A DNA stretch of 64,000 bases. Source: an uncultured Duncaniella sp. Its GTDB lineage: Bacteria; Bacteroidota; Bacteroidia; Bacteroidales; Muribaculaceae. The notes below the pieces were generated by a model that saw only the letters and a program-made list of their open reading frames with translations, was not told the origin of the DNA and made no database searches. Both the position numbers and the translations under genes were made by a program. The stretch is from NCBI GenBank assembly GCA_910586665.1, contig CAJUIX010000004.1, positions 1 to 64,000 of the forward strand, in the 5' to 3' direction. Below are positions 8,633-17,559 of the stretch, piece by piece. The number at the start of each line of letters is the position of its first letter. Position 1 is the stretch's first letter.

Positions 8633-9950
8633 CCGCGTTTACAATACATACGTCGTATGGCTCTTCCGCCTCCTGGTGGGAGGGGTCTTCGTCGTCTCCG
8701 GCTTCGCCAAGAGCATCGACCCCTGGGGTAGTTTCTACAAGATAGGGGAGTACCTCGACGTCTGGGGCTGGGATGTCCCCTCGGCGCTCGTGGTCCTCGC
8801 CGCCTTCCTCCTCGGAGGTGCCGAGTTTGTGCTCGGCTCGCTCCTGTTCTTCGGCTGCTACAGGCGCGTGGCCCCCTGGCTACTCCTGATTACGATGATG
8901 TTCATGCTCCCGCTGACGCTCTACATCGCCGTGGCCGACCCCGTGGCCGACTGTGGCTGCTTCGGCGACCTCTTCGTCATCTCCAACACCGCCACCTTCC
9001 TTAAAAATGTGGTGATAACGGCGATGCTCGTCTACCTCGTCCCCTTCAACCGCCGCGCAGACGGCCTCTTTATTCCTTATGTACAGTGGGTCATAGGGGG
9101 ATTACTGTCGCTCTACATACTCCTCATAGCCCTCTACGGCTACAACATCCAGCCCCTCCTCGACTTCCGCCGCTTTGCTCCCGGGACAGACCTCCTCGCG
9201 AGCGTAGGAAGTGAGGACGCGGAGGAAGATAGCGGTGAGGAGCCGGTCTACGAGTTCATCTACGAGAAAGACGGCGAGGAGCAGGCCTTCACAATCGACG
9301 CGCTCCCCGATTCGACCTGGACATTCGTCGACCGCAAGCTTGTAGGGGGCTCTGAGAGCGTCAGCGACGGTTTCTCGGTAATCGTCGACGGCGAGGAGAT
9401 TGCCGGCGACATAATTGCCCCCGACACGGAGCAGTTTCTCGTGACCATCCCCGACATGCGCGCTGTCGACCTCTCCTACACCTACCTCCTCAACGAGCTT
9501 AATGACTTCATCTCTGCCCGCGGAGGCTCTATGGTGGCCCTCGTCAGCGGCTACGATAAGGCTATTGACTGGTGGCGCGACATATCTATGGCCTCCTATC
9601 CAATCTACAGTGCCGAGCCGACCATGATTAAGGAACTCGCCCGCGGGCGCGCCGCCATCATCTATCTTTCGGACGGCGTCGTGCAGTGGAAGCGCATGCT
9701 ATCATCAATCAACTACTCCTTCCTCACCGGCACCCCCGTCGGGGAGATTACCGACGAGCTGAACCCGGAGATAGGCTATGTGCTCAACACCCTCACCGTG
9801 GTTTTCGCCACCGTGATTTTTGCGATTATGATTCTCGACCGCAGCGGTCGCCTCGTCAGCTGGCATCTGCGCCGCCGCAAGCGCAAGAAGGCTCTCGACC
9901 CCGCCGGGCAGGCCGACAACTCTCCGGCTGACGGCCCTACGGGTGACTAA
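8592..9950 (+). CDS. DoxX-like (BT_3928 family) integral membrane protein
   Basis: The 452-residue protein opens with a DoxX-like membrane domain: RLLVGGVFVVSGFAKSIDP is the family-typical first helix, followed by three or more helices to about residue 190. A large hydrophilic domain (about 200-390) is followed by a final transmembrane helix (LTVVFATVIFAIMIL) and a basic tail. The start at 8592 overlaps the DUF1599 gene by 41 bp in another frame. No later ATG preserves the first helix, so the overlap appears real. Related proteins accompany DUF1599 genes in Bacteroides. Function unknown; a redox or quinone link, as in other DoxX proteins, is only a guess. Confidence 0.8.
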   Translation: MPSSQSSSSPRWTDRVYNTYVVWLFRLLVGGVFVVSGFAKSIDPWGSFYKIGEYLDVWGWDVPSALVVLAAFLLGGAEFVLGSLLFFGCYRRVAPWLLLITMMFMLPLTLYIAVADPVADCGCFGDLFVISNTATFLKNVVITAMLVYLVPFNRRADGLFIPYVQWVIGGLLSLYILLIALYGYNIQPLLDFRRFAPGTDLLASVGSEDAEEDSGEEPVYEFIYEKDGEEQAFTIDALPDSTWTFVDRKLVGGSESVSDGFSVIVDGEEIAGDIIAPDTEQFLVTIPDMRAVDLSYTYLLNELNDFISARGGSMVALVSGYDKAIDWWRDISMASYPIYSAEPTMIKELARGRAAIIYLSDGVVQWKRMLSSINYSFLTGTPVGEITDELNPEIGYVLNTLTVVFATVIFAIMILDRSGRLVSWHLRRRKRKKALDPAGQADNSPADGPTGD

Positions 9951-9986
9951 AATCAACGTCTCGGTTGAGGCGCGATACAACTTTCA

Positions 9987-10041
9987 ATAGTGACGGATTG
10001 TTAAATGAATAACAGCATTTTCAAATCCGTCACTATATTTT
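9987..10041 (+). terminator. Large hairpin directly upstream of nhaA
   Basis: A 13-bp perfect stem, ATAGTGACGGATT (9987-9999) with AATCCGTCACTAT (10024-10036), has a 24-nt loop and is followed by ATTTTTAT. It fits a rho-independent terminator for the DoxX gene, but it ends only 12 bp before the nhaA ATG. It could therefore also form in the nhaA leader. Confidence 0.75.
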
Positions 10042-10048
10042 TATACTT

Positions 10049-11494
10049 ATGTCTACCCGCGCTTCATCCGAATCACCCTCTCGCGACCCCAATCCGTCAG
10101 ACTTCGAGTCGGGAGGCTTTGCCCACCACATATTCTACTCCGCACGTCAGGCGCTCCGCCACCACGCCACCGGCGGCAATGTCCTCATTCTCGCCACGCT
10201 CTGCGCCCTCATCGTGGCCAATATTCCCGGAATTAATACACTCTACAACGACTTTTGGAACCAGGAGATGCGCCTCCAGGTCGGCGACTTCAACATCTTC
10301 TCCCATGCCGGCCACCCGATGACCGTGCTCCAGTTTATCAACGATGCCCTCATGGCGCTCTTCTTCTTCACGATTGGTCTCGAAATCAAGCGTGAGGTGC
10401 TCGTGGGTGAGCTTTCATCCATACGCCAGGCCCTCCTTCCGATTATGGGTGCTATTGGAGGCATGATATTCCCCGTCGGCCTCTTTCTCATATTCGCCTA
10501 CGGTACTGACTACGTCGACGGCGCCGCAATCCCGATGGCAACCGACATTGCCTTCTCCCTCGGCGTCCTCGGCATCCTCGGATCGCGCGTTCCGCTCTCA
10601 CTCAAGATATTCCTGACCACCCTCGCCGTAGTCGACGATATCGGCGGCATCATCGTCATAGCCGCCTTCTATTCCACCCACATTGATCTTGCCTTCATCG
10701 GCTATGCAGCCGTCGGGCTGGCCATACTCATTGTCGGCGGAGGCATGCTGAAGATTCAGAGCAAGATTTTCTATGTGCTCGTCGGCGGGATAGTCTGGTT
10801 CTGCTTCCTGAATTCAGGCATCCACCCTACTATCGCGGGTGTGCTCGTGGCCTTCTGTGTTCCCTCGGTGCCGGTCTATGCGCCCGGCAAGTATGTGAAA
10901 ATCATCCGTCGCTCCATCCGCAATTTCGATGAGGCCGACGACGAGAATCTCGGCCAGGGCAAGCTCCTGAACCATGAGGAGATGGACTGGCTCAAAGAGA
11001 TTGAAAGTGCCTCCGACAAGGTCATCTCCCCGCTCCAGGACCTCGAGGACTCCCTCCACCCGGTGGTCAACTTCCTTATAATCCCCCTCTTCGCATTTGC
11101 CAACGCCGGCATCTTCCTGCTCGACATGAATCCTCTCACCGTCATCTCCGGCATCAGCCTCGCCATTATCATAGGCCTCGTTGTCGGAAAGTTCGTGGGC
11201 ATCTTCCTCTTTTCCTGGCTCACGGTCAAAATCGGACTTGCCCCGATGCCTGACCGCTCCAACTGGAAGATGATAGCCGGCATCTCGATGCTTGGCGGCA
11301 TCGGCTTCACCGTGTCGCTCTTCATCGCCAACCTATCCTTCGGCGACGGCGGTGCAGCCGGCCTCGCCCTGCTCAACGATGCCAAGCTCGGAATCGTCGT
11401 AGGCTCGCTCCTCGCCGGTATCCTCGGCTATATCCTCCTCGCCCGTTTCCTCCCGCATCCCGACCCGGCCAATGCCGAGGAACATGGAAATTGA
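10049..11494 (+). CDS. nhaA: Na+/H+ antiporter NhaA
   Basis: Inner-membrane antiporter that exports sodium in exchange for protons and so controls pH and sodium. The 481-residue protein has the paired catalytic aspartates Asp196-Asp197 in LAVVDDIGG. It also has the Thr165-Asp166 helix-break motif in PMATDIAFSLGVLGILGSR and about twelve hydrophobic segments. It is longer than E. coli NhaA (388) because of an N-terminal extension and a hydrophilic insert around residues 290-330. The terminator-like hairpin immediately upstream leaves little space for its own promoter. Confidence 0.95.
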   Translation: MSTRASSESPSRDPNPSDFESGGFAHHIFYSARQALRHHATGGNVLILATLCALIVANIPGINTLYNDFWNQEMRLQVGDFNIFSHAGHPMTVLQFINDALMALFFFTIGLEIKREVLVGELSSIRQALLPIMGAIGGMIFPVGLFLIFAYGTDYVDGAAIPMATDIAFSLGVLGILGSRVPLSLKIFLTTLAVVDDIGGIIVIAAFYSTHIDLAFIGYAAVGLAILIVGGGMLKIQSKIFYVLVGGIVWFCFLNSGIHPTIAGVLVAFCVPSVPVYAPGKYVKIIRRSIRNFDEADDENLGQGKLLNHEEMDWLKEIESASDKVISPLQDLEDSLHPVVNFLIIPLFAFANAGIFLLDMNPLTVISGISLAIIIGLVVGKFVGIFLFSWLTVKIGLAPMPDRSNWKMIAGISMLGGIGFTVSLFIANLSFGDGGAAGLALLNDAKLGIVVGSLLAGILGYILLARFLPHPDPANAEEHGN

Positions 11495-11609
11495 AAGAAA
11501 ATTAAAAAATATTATATTTTTTTTGATTTTTAGGCACATCGGGCGTAACGTTTCGTAAGTTTTCCCGTCTTAAATATAGGGAAGAAAGGATAAATGTCCA
11601 TTTTGGGTA

Positions 11610-11640
11610 TTGCTTCCTTTCTTCCCTCATTGTAATTTTG
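11610..11640 (+). promoter_or_regulatory. Promoter for the outer-membrane protein gene
   Basis: TAATTTTG (11633-11640) fits TAnnTTTG, with TTG at 11610-11612 exactly 20 bp upstream. The predicted transcript starts shortly before the ATG at 11659. A TTG at 11638 opens the same frame but lies inside the -7 element, which rules it out as start codon. Confidence 0.6.
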
Positions 11641-11658
11641 CCCTCACAACTAACTGAC

Positions 11659-13755
11659 ATGAGAGAAATGAACCGTCTGCTTATCACATTCGCACTTGGC
11701 GCCCTCCCCTTCGCCGCTTACACACAGACCGAGACCCCCGACAGCATCTCGGCCCAGGAACTTAAAGAGGTTGTTGTCGAAGCAGACCTGCAGCGCACCG
11801 GCGCGCAGCTCTCGACCTACATCCCTACTACCGTTCAGAAAAGCTCCGCACAGACCGCCACAGAGCTTCTCGACCGCATGGCCATCCCGCAGCTCAAGAT
11901 TTCGGGCGGTTCGGGCGTAGAGACATCCTCGAGCAAGCCGGTGGCTATCTACATAGACTTCGTCCCGGCCACGTCGCAGGAGCTTACGGGTATGCGCATG
12001 GCCGACGTCAGAAAGGTTGAGTATTACGACTATCCGACCGACCCGCGATTCCAGGGCAATCCCCATGTGGTCAATTTCATCATGCAGAAATACGAATATG
12101 GCGGCTATGTCAAGGCCAACGGGCAGGAAAACTTCATAGCCAACAGCGGCCAGCTCCAGCTCTATTCAAAACTGCAATACAAGGCCATGACCTACGACAT
12201 CGTGGCAGGAGGGTATTACAACAACTCCGACCATGAAGGCTCCGTGGGCCACGAGGTGTTCCGCCTCCCGCAGCCCGACGGTTCCCTGAAAATCTTTGAC
12301 CGCTACTCGACTCTCGACGGTTCGAAGTCGCGCCGTCACAATTACTTCGGTACTTTCAAAATGGCTTATAAGTCAGACAACATCACCGCAACTAATCTCT
12401 TCTCGGTCGATGCCGACATGAAGCCGCACGACGACAGCCTCGGTGCCGTAAGCTACATCCCGGCGGACTTCCCCTCCTCGGACTATACGACCTTTGCCGA
12501 CAACAGCGTCAAGTCAGCCTCCTACAGAGGTTACTACCACTTCATCCTTCCGGCATCCAACTCGATTACCTTCACTCCGAGCTATTCCTACTCCCATACG
12601 GTGCAGAACTCCACCTATACCGAGGGCACTCAGACACCGATTGTCAACGGTGCGAAGGACAATACCAACGAGCTTAAATTCGACCTGCGCTTCACCCACA
12701 GCTTTGGTCGCGGAGGCACCCTGACAGCCTTCGGCCGCGGTAGCTATCTCTACAACCGCACCCGCTATTCCGGCTCGGCCTCGGCCTACGACAAGTCGGA
12801 TACCCGTCGCTTCGGCGCCAGCGCCCAATACAGTATCTCAGTCGGCGACTTCTACGGTCTCATCGGCTTCGGCTGGGACTGGGACAGGCTCAAGTTCGGT
12901 TCAACGAGGGACAACACTTCGGCTCCCTGGGCCGATCTCTCGCTCTAATACAGTATCAATCGGAAAAATTCTGTCAGCACCGAGTTCCATTACTCTTCAT
13001 GGGCCCCGTCGTCCAACTATAAGAGCACGAGTATCATCAGGTTGTCACCTCTTATGAGCTATACCGGCAATCCTGCCCTCGTTCCATTCAAAAGTTATGA
13101 CGTGGGCGCGAGCTATGTCTTCATTCCCTCCAACAAATTCAACATCTCCGTCCACGGCAGCGCATGGATTGTCCGGGACCGCTATGTCTATGACTACGAG
13201 GCCGGTCCGGCCGGCATCCTCCGCACCATCAAGCAGCCTATGGGCAGCTATGCGCAGGGGCGCTACGGCGTCTACGGTTCCGCACGTCTGCTCAACCGCA
13301 AGCTCCAGCTTTCGGCTTCGGTTACAAACTATCTGGCACATAACGGCGCTCCCTACGGCTGGACGCGCTCGTGGGTCAACTTCTCGCTCCAGGCTTTCTA
13401 CTATATAGGCAGATGCTATCTCGGAGCCACCTATATTTCTAAAAACTGCTATGCCGACGGCTGCATGGTCGGCACATGGATGCGTAACCGCGATGCATAT
13501 TATGCGCAGGTCGGTTGGTCAAACTCCTCGTGGAATCTCCGTATGCTCGTCCGCAACTTCGCCCGCTGGGATTGGCGGTCAAGCAGTTCGGTCATGGAGA
13601 GCGAGTATTACGACACATACAAGACCGGCTACTCCTCCTCTGACCACGCCCTTGTCAAGCTCTCCGCCACCTATACCTTCGGCTTCGGCAAGAAAGTCAG
13701 CCACAAAGACGAAGCCACCCGCGTCAGCGGCGCCTCCTCCGGCATCCTGAAATAA
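11659..13755 (+). pseudogene. Outer-membrane beta-barrel (TonB-receptor-like) protein interrupted by an in-frame TAA
   Basis: The frame starting at 11659 encodes a signal peptide (MNRLLITFALGALPFAAYTQ) and then a plug-like domain (QELKEVVVEADLQRTGAQLS, ELLDRMAIPQLKISGG). A long barrel of alternating aromatic beta strands follows. It stops at a TAA at 12946-12948. The same frame continues without a break to 13755, with barrel sequence straight after the stop (YSINRKNSVSTEFHYSSWAP) and a terminal strand ending ATYTFGFGKKV. Without the stop the product would be about 697 residues. CAA (Gln) is one transition from this TAA. This may be a recent nonsense mutation, a sequencing error or readthrough. 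No carboxypeptidase-like domain is present. Confidence 0.85.
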
Positions 13756-13860
13756 ATTCACATTCACATATTAAAATAATCGGTAGCAAATTTCCTTTAG
13801 GTCACCACGGCTCAAAGGACACTGAGTATGTCTATGGCTCGAAGAGCCTATGCAAGAGAA

Positions 13861-13910
13861 ACCCCAGGCTAAGCGAAGGCCATAGGCCGTAGCGATGCCT
13901 GGGGTTTTTT
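13861..13910 (+). terminator. Terminator after the outer-membrane protein gene
   Basis: ACCCCAGGC (13861-13869) pairs with GCCTGGGGT (13897-13905) and runs into T6. The interior contains a self-complementary GGCC-ATA-GGCC, so the fold is branched. Confidence 0.8.
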
Positions 13911-13931
13911 GGTAATAAGATACAAAATCTG

Positions 13932-13962
13932 TTGCGATTAAAGAATTATTTCATTAATTTTG
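13932..13962 (+). promoter_or_regulatory. pgk promoter
   Basis: TTG (13932-13934), a 20-bp spacer and TAATTTTG (13955-13962) match the Bacteroidetes consensus. The transcript would have a leader of about 45 nt before the pgk ATG. Confidence 0.65.
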
Positions 13963-14011
13963 CAGCGTTGATAAGTTTTAGGAAATAATTCCCTTAATAT
14001 ACACATTCGAA

Positions 14012-15268
14012 ATGACTATCGATCAGTACAATTTCAACGGCAAAAAGGCCATTGTCCGCGTGGATTTCAATGTACCCCTGGACGAAAATGGTAAGATTAC
14101 AGACGACACCCGTATCCGTGGTGCGCTCCCCACACTCAAAAAGATTCTCGCTGACGGCGGAAGCCTCATCATCATGAGCCACATGGGCAAGCCCAAAGGC
14201 AAGGTCAACCCCAAGATGTCGCTCAGCCAGATCAAGGATGCCGTAGGTAAATATCTCGGCACAGAAGTGCAGTTTGCCGATGACTGCGCCAAGGCGGCAG
14301 AGCAGGCAGCAGCCCTCAAGCCCGGCGAAGTCCTCCTCCTCGAAAACCTCCGCTTCCACCCCGAAGAAGAGGGCAAGCCCGTGGGTATCGACAAGGAAGA
14401 TCCCAACTACGATGCCGCAAAGAAGGAAATGAAGGAGCGTCAGAAGGAGTTTGCAAAAACTCTCGCTTCTTACGCCGACGTATATGTCAACGATGCTTTC
14501 GGAACAGCTCACCGTCGTCACGCTTCGACAGCTGTCATCGCCGACTACTTCGACAAGGACTCCAAGATGCTCGGCTACCTCATGGAGAAAGAGGTCAACG
14601 CCGTCGACGCTATTCTCAAAGACATCAAGCGCCCCTTCACCGCTATCATGGGCGGCTCAAAGGTATCGACCAAGATCGGTATCATCGAAAACCTCATGGA
14701 CAAGGTGGACAATCTCATCCTCTGCGGCGGTATGACCTATACATTCGCTGCTGCCAAGGGTGGTAAGGTTGGCAAATCAATCTGTGAGACTGACAAGCTC
14801 GACCTCGCTCTCGACATCATCAAGAAGGCTGAGGAAAAGGGTGTGAACCTCGTGCTCGGAACCGACTGCGTGGCAGCCGACGACTTCAGCAACGATGCCA
14901 ACACTATGGTCGTTTCCTGCATGGACATCCCCGCTGACTGGGAAGGTCTCGATGCAGGTCCTGTGACCCGCGAGCTTTTCGCCAATGCTATCAAGGGTGC
15001 CAAGACTATCCTTTGGAACGGTCCCGCAGGTGTGTTCGAATTCGATAACTTCACTGCCGGCTCGCGCGCTATCGCCGACGCTATCGTAGAGGCTACTGAA
15101 AACGGTGCTTTCTCGCTCGTTGGTGGCGGTGACTCTGTGGCATGCATCAATAAGTTCGGCCTTGCCGACAAGGTTAGCTACGTCTCCACCGGCGGCGGCG
15201 CCCTCCTCGAGGCAATCGAAGGCAAGGAACTTCCCGGTATCGCAGCTATCCGCGGTTCTGAGAAGTAA
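14012..15268 (+). CDS. pgk: Phosphoglycerate kinase
   Basis: Glycolytic enzyme that transfers phosphate from 1,3-bisphosphoglycerate to ADP in the cytosol. The 418-residue product shows the N-domain signature KKAIVRVDFNVPLDENG, the basic substrate loop RHASTA after YVNDAFGTAHR, and the nucleotide-domain motif WNGPAGVFE. The C-terminal glycine-rich loop GGGDSVACINKFG is also present. Length is normal for the family. It is monocistronic, with its own promoter and a terminator stem at 15301-15337 shared with the convergent downstream gene. Confidence 0.97.
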   Translation: MTIDQYNFNGKKAIVRVDFNVPLDENGKITDDTRIRGALPTLKKILADGGSLIIMSHMGKPKGKVNPKMSLSQIKDAVGKYLGTEVQFADDCAKAAEQAAALKPGEVLLLENLRFHPEEEGKPVGIDKEDPNYDAAKKEMKERQKEFAKTLASYADVYVNDAFGTAHRRHASTAVIADYFDKDSKMLGYLMEKEVNAVDAILKDIKRPFTAIMGGSKVSTKIGIIENLMDKVDNLILCGGMTYTFAAAKGGKVGKSICETDKLDLALDIIKKAEEKGVNLVLGTDCVAADDFSNDANTMVVSCMDIPADWEGLDAGPVTRELFANAIKGAKTILWNGPAGVFEFDNFTAGSRAIADAIVEATENGAFSLVGGGDSVACINKFGLADKVSYVSTGGGALLEAIEGKELPGIAAIRGSEK

Positions 15269-15300
15269 TCCGCTTTCCGCGAAGAAAATATTCATATTGG

Positions 15301-15337
15301 ATTCCGGCTTGTGCACGCGCAGTGCGCAGGCCGGAAT
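15301..15337. terminator. Bidirectional terminator after pgk
   Basis: ATTCCGGC (15301-15308) pairs with GCCGGAAT (15330-15337); TTATTTTC follows on the plus side. It abuts the stop codon of the convergent gene ending at 15338. Confidence 0.7.
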
Positions 15338-15841
15338 TTATTTTCTGCGTGACTTATGGCACTTGGGTGACTGCTTCTTGACTAATTTTATCGGTCGTCT
15401 TTTCTTATCGGCTCCTTCGGCTTTCGGCACGGTGATTTCAACCGGCTCCGTGATTCTGACAGGCACGGCGATTGGTTCCGGCTTCGCGGTTTCGATAATC
15501 TCGTCAGTTTTGTCTTCTTTTTGCTCTTTATCCTCCCTGGCTGCCTTCTTCAAGGCGGCACGACGGCTTGCGGCAACCGAGCGGCTGACGGCCTTGTCGA
15601 TTTCCGGGCGCAGGATGGTGAATATGAGCATTACCTCGGGGCGCGGCATGTCGCCGGTGATCTCCCCGGTGGAGATATACCCGTCAATCAGCCGGAGCGC
15701 CTCGTCGCAGACTTCGCTCCCCGCTTCAGGGAGCAGGCGGCAGCTTTCCTCGACGCGCCGGGTGAGGTAGGCATAAAATTTTTTGGACACGCGGCGCTCT
15801 GTGGGCGCGCCATTGATGTTTTCGATGTTAGGAGTGGTCAT
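15338..15841 (-). CDS. Hypothetical protein, possibly DUF6291-like
   Basis: The 167-residue cytosolic protein was not recognised with confidence. The first 95 residues are predicted helical (KKFYAYLTRRVEESCRLLPE, then MLIFTILRPEIDKAVSRSVA). That resembles the DUF6291-type domain found in Bacteroidetes prophage and conjugative elements, where an FxxI-x-PxID-like segment precedes a basic stretch. The rest is charged low complexity: a Lys/Glu-rich stretch, a Pro-Val-Ile-Glu region, and a very basic end (KSRRK) that could bind nucleic acid. It is convergent with pgk and divergent from nothing obvious. Confidence in the gene is fair; confidence in the family is low. Confidence 0.55.
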   Translation of the reverse strand: MTTPNIENINGAPTERRVSKKFYAYLTRRVEESCRLLPEAGSEVCDEALRLIDGYISTGEITGDMPRPEVMLIFTILRPEIDKAVSRSVAASRRAALKKAAREDKEQKEDKTDEIIETAKPEPIAVPVRITEPVEITVPKAEGADKKRRPIKLVKKQSPKCHKSRRK

Positions 15842-15955
15842 GATTTCGTGGATTAATTTTATTTATTGCAAAATTAATCCACGCAGACCCCCGAAATGGT
15901 GCGATAAAGTAAAAGCGGGCCGAAATTCTTTTCAGAGCCGGCTGCCGGCGCCGGT

Positions 15956-16366
15956 TTATGATACGATTGTCGCCACGATTTTTCGCGGGCCACCGTAGTC
16001 GCGGAATTCGCAGAGGTAGATGCCCTGCCAGGTGCCGAGGTTCAGGTGTCCGCTGGTTATCGGGAGGGTGAGCGTCGAGCCGACGATGACCGACTTTGCG
16101 TGCGACGGCATGTCGTCAGGTCCCTCGTCGGTGTGCAGATAGTAAGGCGCGTTCTCGGGGACGAGGCGGTCGAAGATAGCGTTGAGGTCATGGCGCACGT
16201 CGGGGTCGGCGTTCTCGTTGAGCGCGAGCGCGGCCGATGTGTGCTTGATGAGTAGGTGGAGCAGGCCGCACTCAGGCAGTTGCAGAAGCTGTCTCATCAC
16301 CTCGCCGGTGACGAGATGTATGCCGCGCGGGAAGGCGCGCAGTGTGAATTCGATCTGTTGTGTCAT
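15956..16366 (-). CDS. yjbQ: YjbQ family protein (UPF0047)
   Basis: The 136-residue cytosolic protein contains every conserved block of the YjbQ family. These are LLHLLIKHTSAALALNENAD (about 37-56), DEGPDDMPSHAKS (about 81-93) and LGTWQGIYLCEFRD. The conserved histidines form the putative metal site. Family members have weak thiamine-phosphate synthase activity when tested, but the physiological role is unsettled. The start at 16366 matches homologue length. A -7-like TACCTTTG lies only 8 bp upstream (16374-16381, minus strand), implying a very short or absent leader. Confidence 0.92.
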   Translation of the reverse strand: MTQQIEFTLRAFPRGIHLVTGEVMRQLLQLPECGLLHLLIKHTSAALALNENADPDVRHDLNAIFDRLVPENAPYYLHTDEGPDDMPSHAKSVIVGSTLTLPITSGHLNLGTWQGIYLCEFRDYGGPRKIVATIVS

Positions 16367-16510
16367 AGTGCAGCAAAGGTACTAAATTTTATTGAACTTT
16401 TTTAACAATTGCTTCGTTCTATAGTTGCTATCGAATCTTTCGTTTGCCAAGGGGGCTTTTGCGCCGCTGATGATTGTTTACTTTGCAAAACAATTCAAGC
16501 ATTAAAGATT

Positions 16511-16723
16511 ATGATAGCATTAAATGTACCCCTTGTCACATGGTGTGTGATTGCCGTAGCGATGCTCACACTTATTATTGTAAGACTTTGTCAGAATAAC
16601 CACAAGCATGGCGCCCGTCGCAGGCATCTCATAGAAATCGGGAGCGAGAGGGAGGAATTCTTCGTCCCGGGCGACAGGCCGGTGAATAAAGATGATAGAT
16701 ATGACGACGATGATGACTGGTGA
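16511..16723 (+). CDS. Small single-pass membrane protein
   Basis: From the ATG at 16511 the frame encodes about 70 residues. One transmembrane helix near the N-terminus (VTWCVIAVAMLTLIIVRLC) is followed by a basic stretch (HKHGARRR) and a very acidic C-terminus ending in five aspartates and Trp. The charge pattern predicts an N-out, C-in orientation. It overlaps the start of the exporter gene by 32 bp, suggesting coupling. Longer in-frame starts exist to 16409, but they add Cys-rich sequence and lie over the probable promoter. It is not assigned to a family. Confidence 0.5.
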   Translation: MIALNVPLVTWCVIAVAMLTLIIVRLCQNNHKHGARRRHLIEIGSEREEFFVPGDRPVNKDDRYDDDDDW

Positions 16724-17531
16724 GACCGCGCAGCCGGTGGCGGTCAGTGGCTGTAGCTGCGGGGAGGCACACTCCGTCAAGGAGGTCTGCCTCTTTCTTT
16801 CCGAATATGCCGCCAGGCTCCTGGGCTGCGGCGCCACCTGCATACGCGTCGAGCGCAACATCGACCGCATGGCCGCCGCGCTCGGCTGCGAGGCTGTGAT
16901 GACGATACTCCCGCGCCACATCCACCTGACTGTCTGCACCCCCGACCGCTCCGACAGCTATACATATATAACCGCCTCGCGCTCGTCGGTAATCAGTTTT
17001 GACATAAACACCCGTCTCAGCCAGCTCAGCTGGGAGCTTGCCGACGGCAAGATTGGCTTCGAGGAGGCCAAACGCAGGTTTGACAGCATAATAGCCACCC
17101 CTTGTGCCGACAAGCGAATGGTGCTCGTCCTCGCCTCGCTTGCCAACGCCGCCTTCTGCCGCCTCTTCGCGGGCGACTGGCAGGCTGTCGGCGTGGTCTT
17201 TGTCTCGACCCTCGCCGGTTATTATCTCAAGCAGGTGCTCACAGAGCACAAGGTCGACGTCCGGGTGGTCTTCATCGTCTGTGCCTTCGTTTCCTCGGTG
17301 CTCGGCGCCACTGACGCACTCTTCCACCTCGGGAGCACCCCGGGGATAGCTGTCGGCACGAGCGTGCTCTATCTCGTCCCCGGCATCCCCTTCCTCAATT
17401 CATTCAGCGACCTGCTCGCCGGGCACTACATCTGCTCCTTCAGTCGCTTCACACACGCTGTCATCCTCACCTGCTGCCTCTCGATAGGCTTGTGCGGAGG
17501 GCTGATGATGATGAATCTCGGCATGTTCTGA
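16692..17531 (+). CDS. Threonine/serine exporter, ThrE N-terminal-type subunit (YjjP-like)
   Basis: The 279-residue protein corresponds to the first half of ThrE (PF06738). A cytosolic domain (about 25-140; VKEVCLFLSEYAARLLGCGA, RLSQLSWELADGKI) is followed by five hydrophobic segments, with the family block PGIPFLNSFSDLLAGHY near the end. With the next gene it forms a two-subunit amino-acid exporter like YjjP/YjjB in E. coli, which exports small dicarboxylates; the substrate here is unknown. The genes are 28 bp apart. The start at 16692 is the first Met; several others follow within ten codons. Confidence 0.88.
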   Translation: MIDMTTMMTGETAQPVAVSGCSCGEAHSVKEVCLFLSEYAARLLGCGATCIRVERNIDRMAAALGCEAVMTILPRHIHLTVCTPDRSDSYTYITASRSSVISFDINTRLSQLSWELADGKIGFEEAKRRFDSIIATPCADKRMVLVLASLANAAFCRLFAGDWQAVGVVFVSTLAGYYLKQVLTEHKVDVRVVFIVCAFVSSVLGATDALFHLGSTPGIAVGTSVLYLVPGIPFLNSFSDLLAGHYICSFSRFTHAVILTCCLSIGLCGGLMMMNLGMF

Positions 17532-17559
17532 CACTCGTTTAACCCAGTTTCGACTCACA

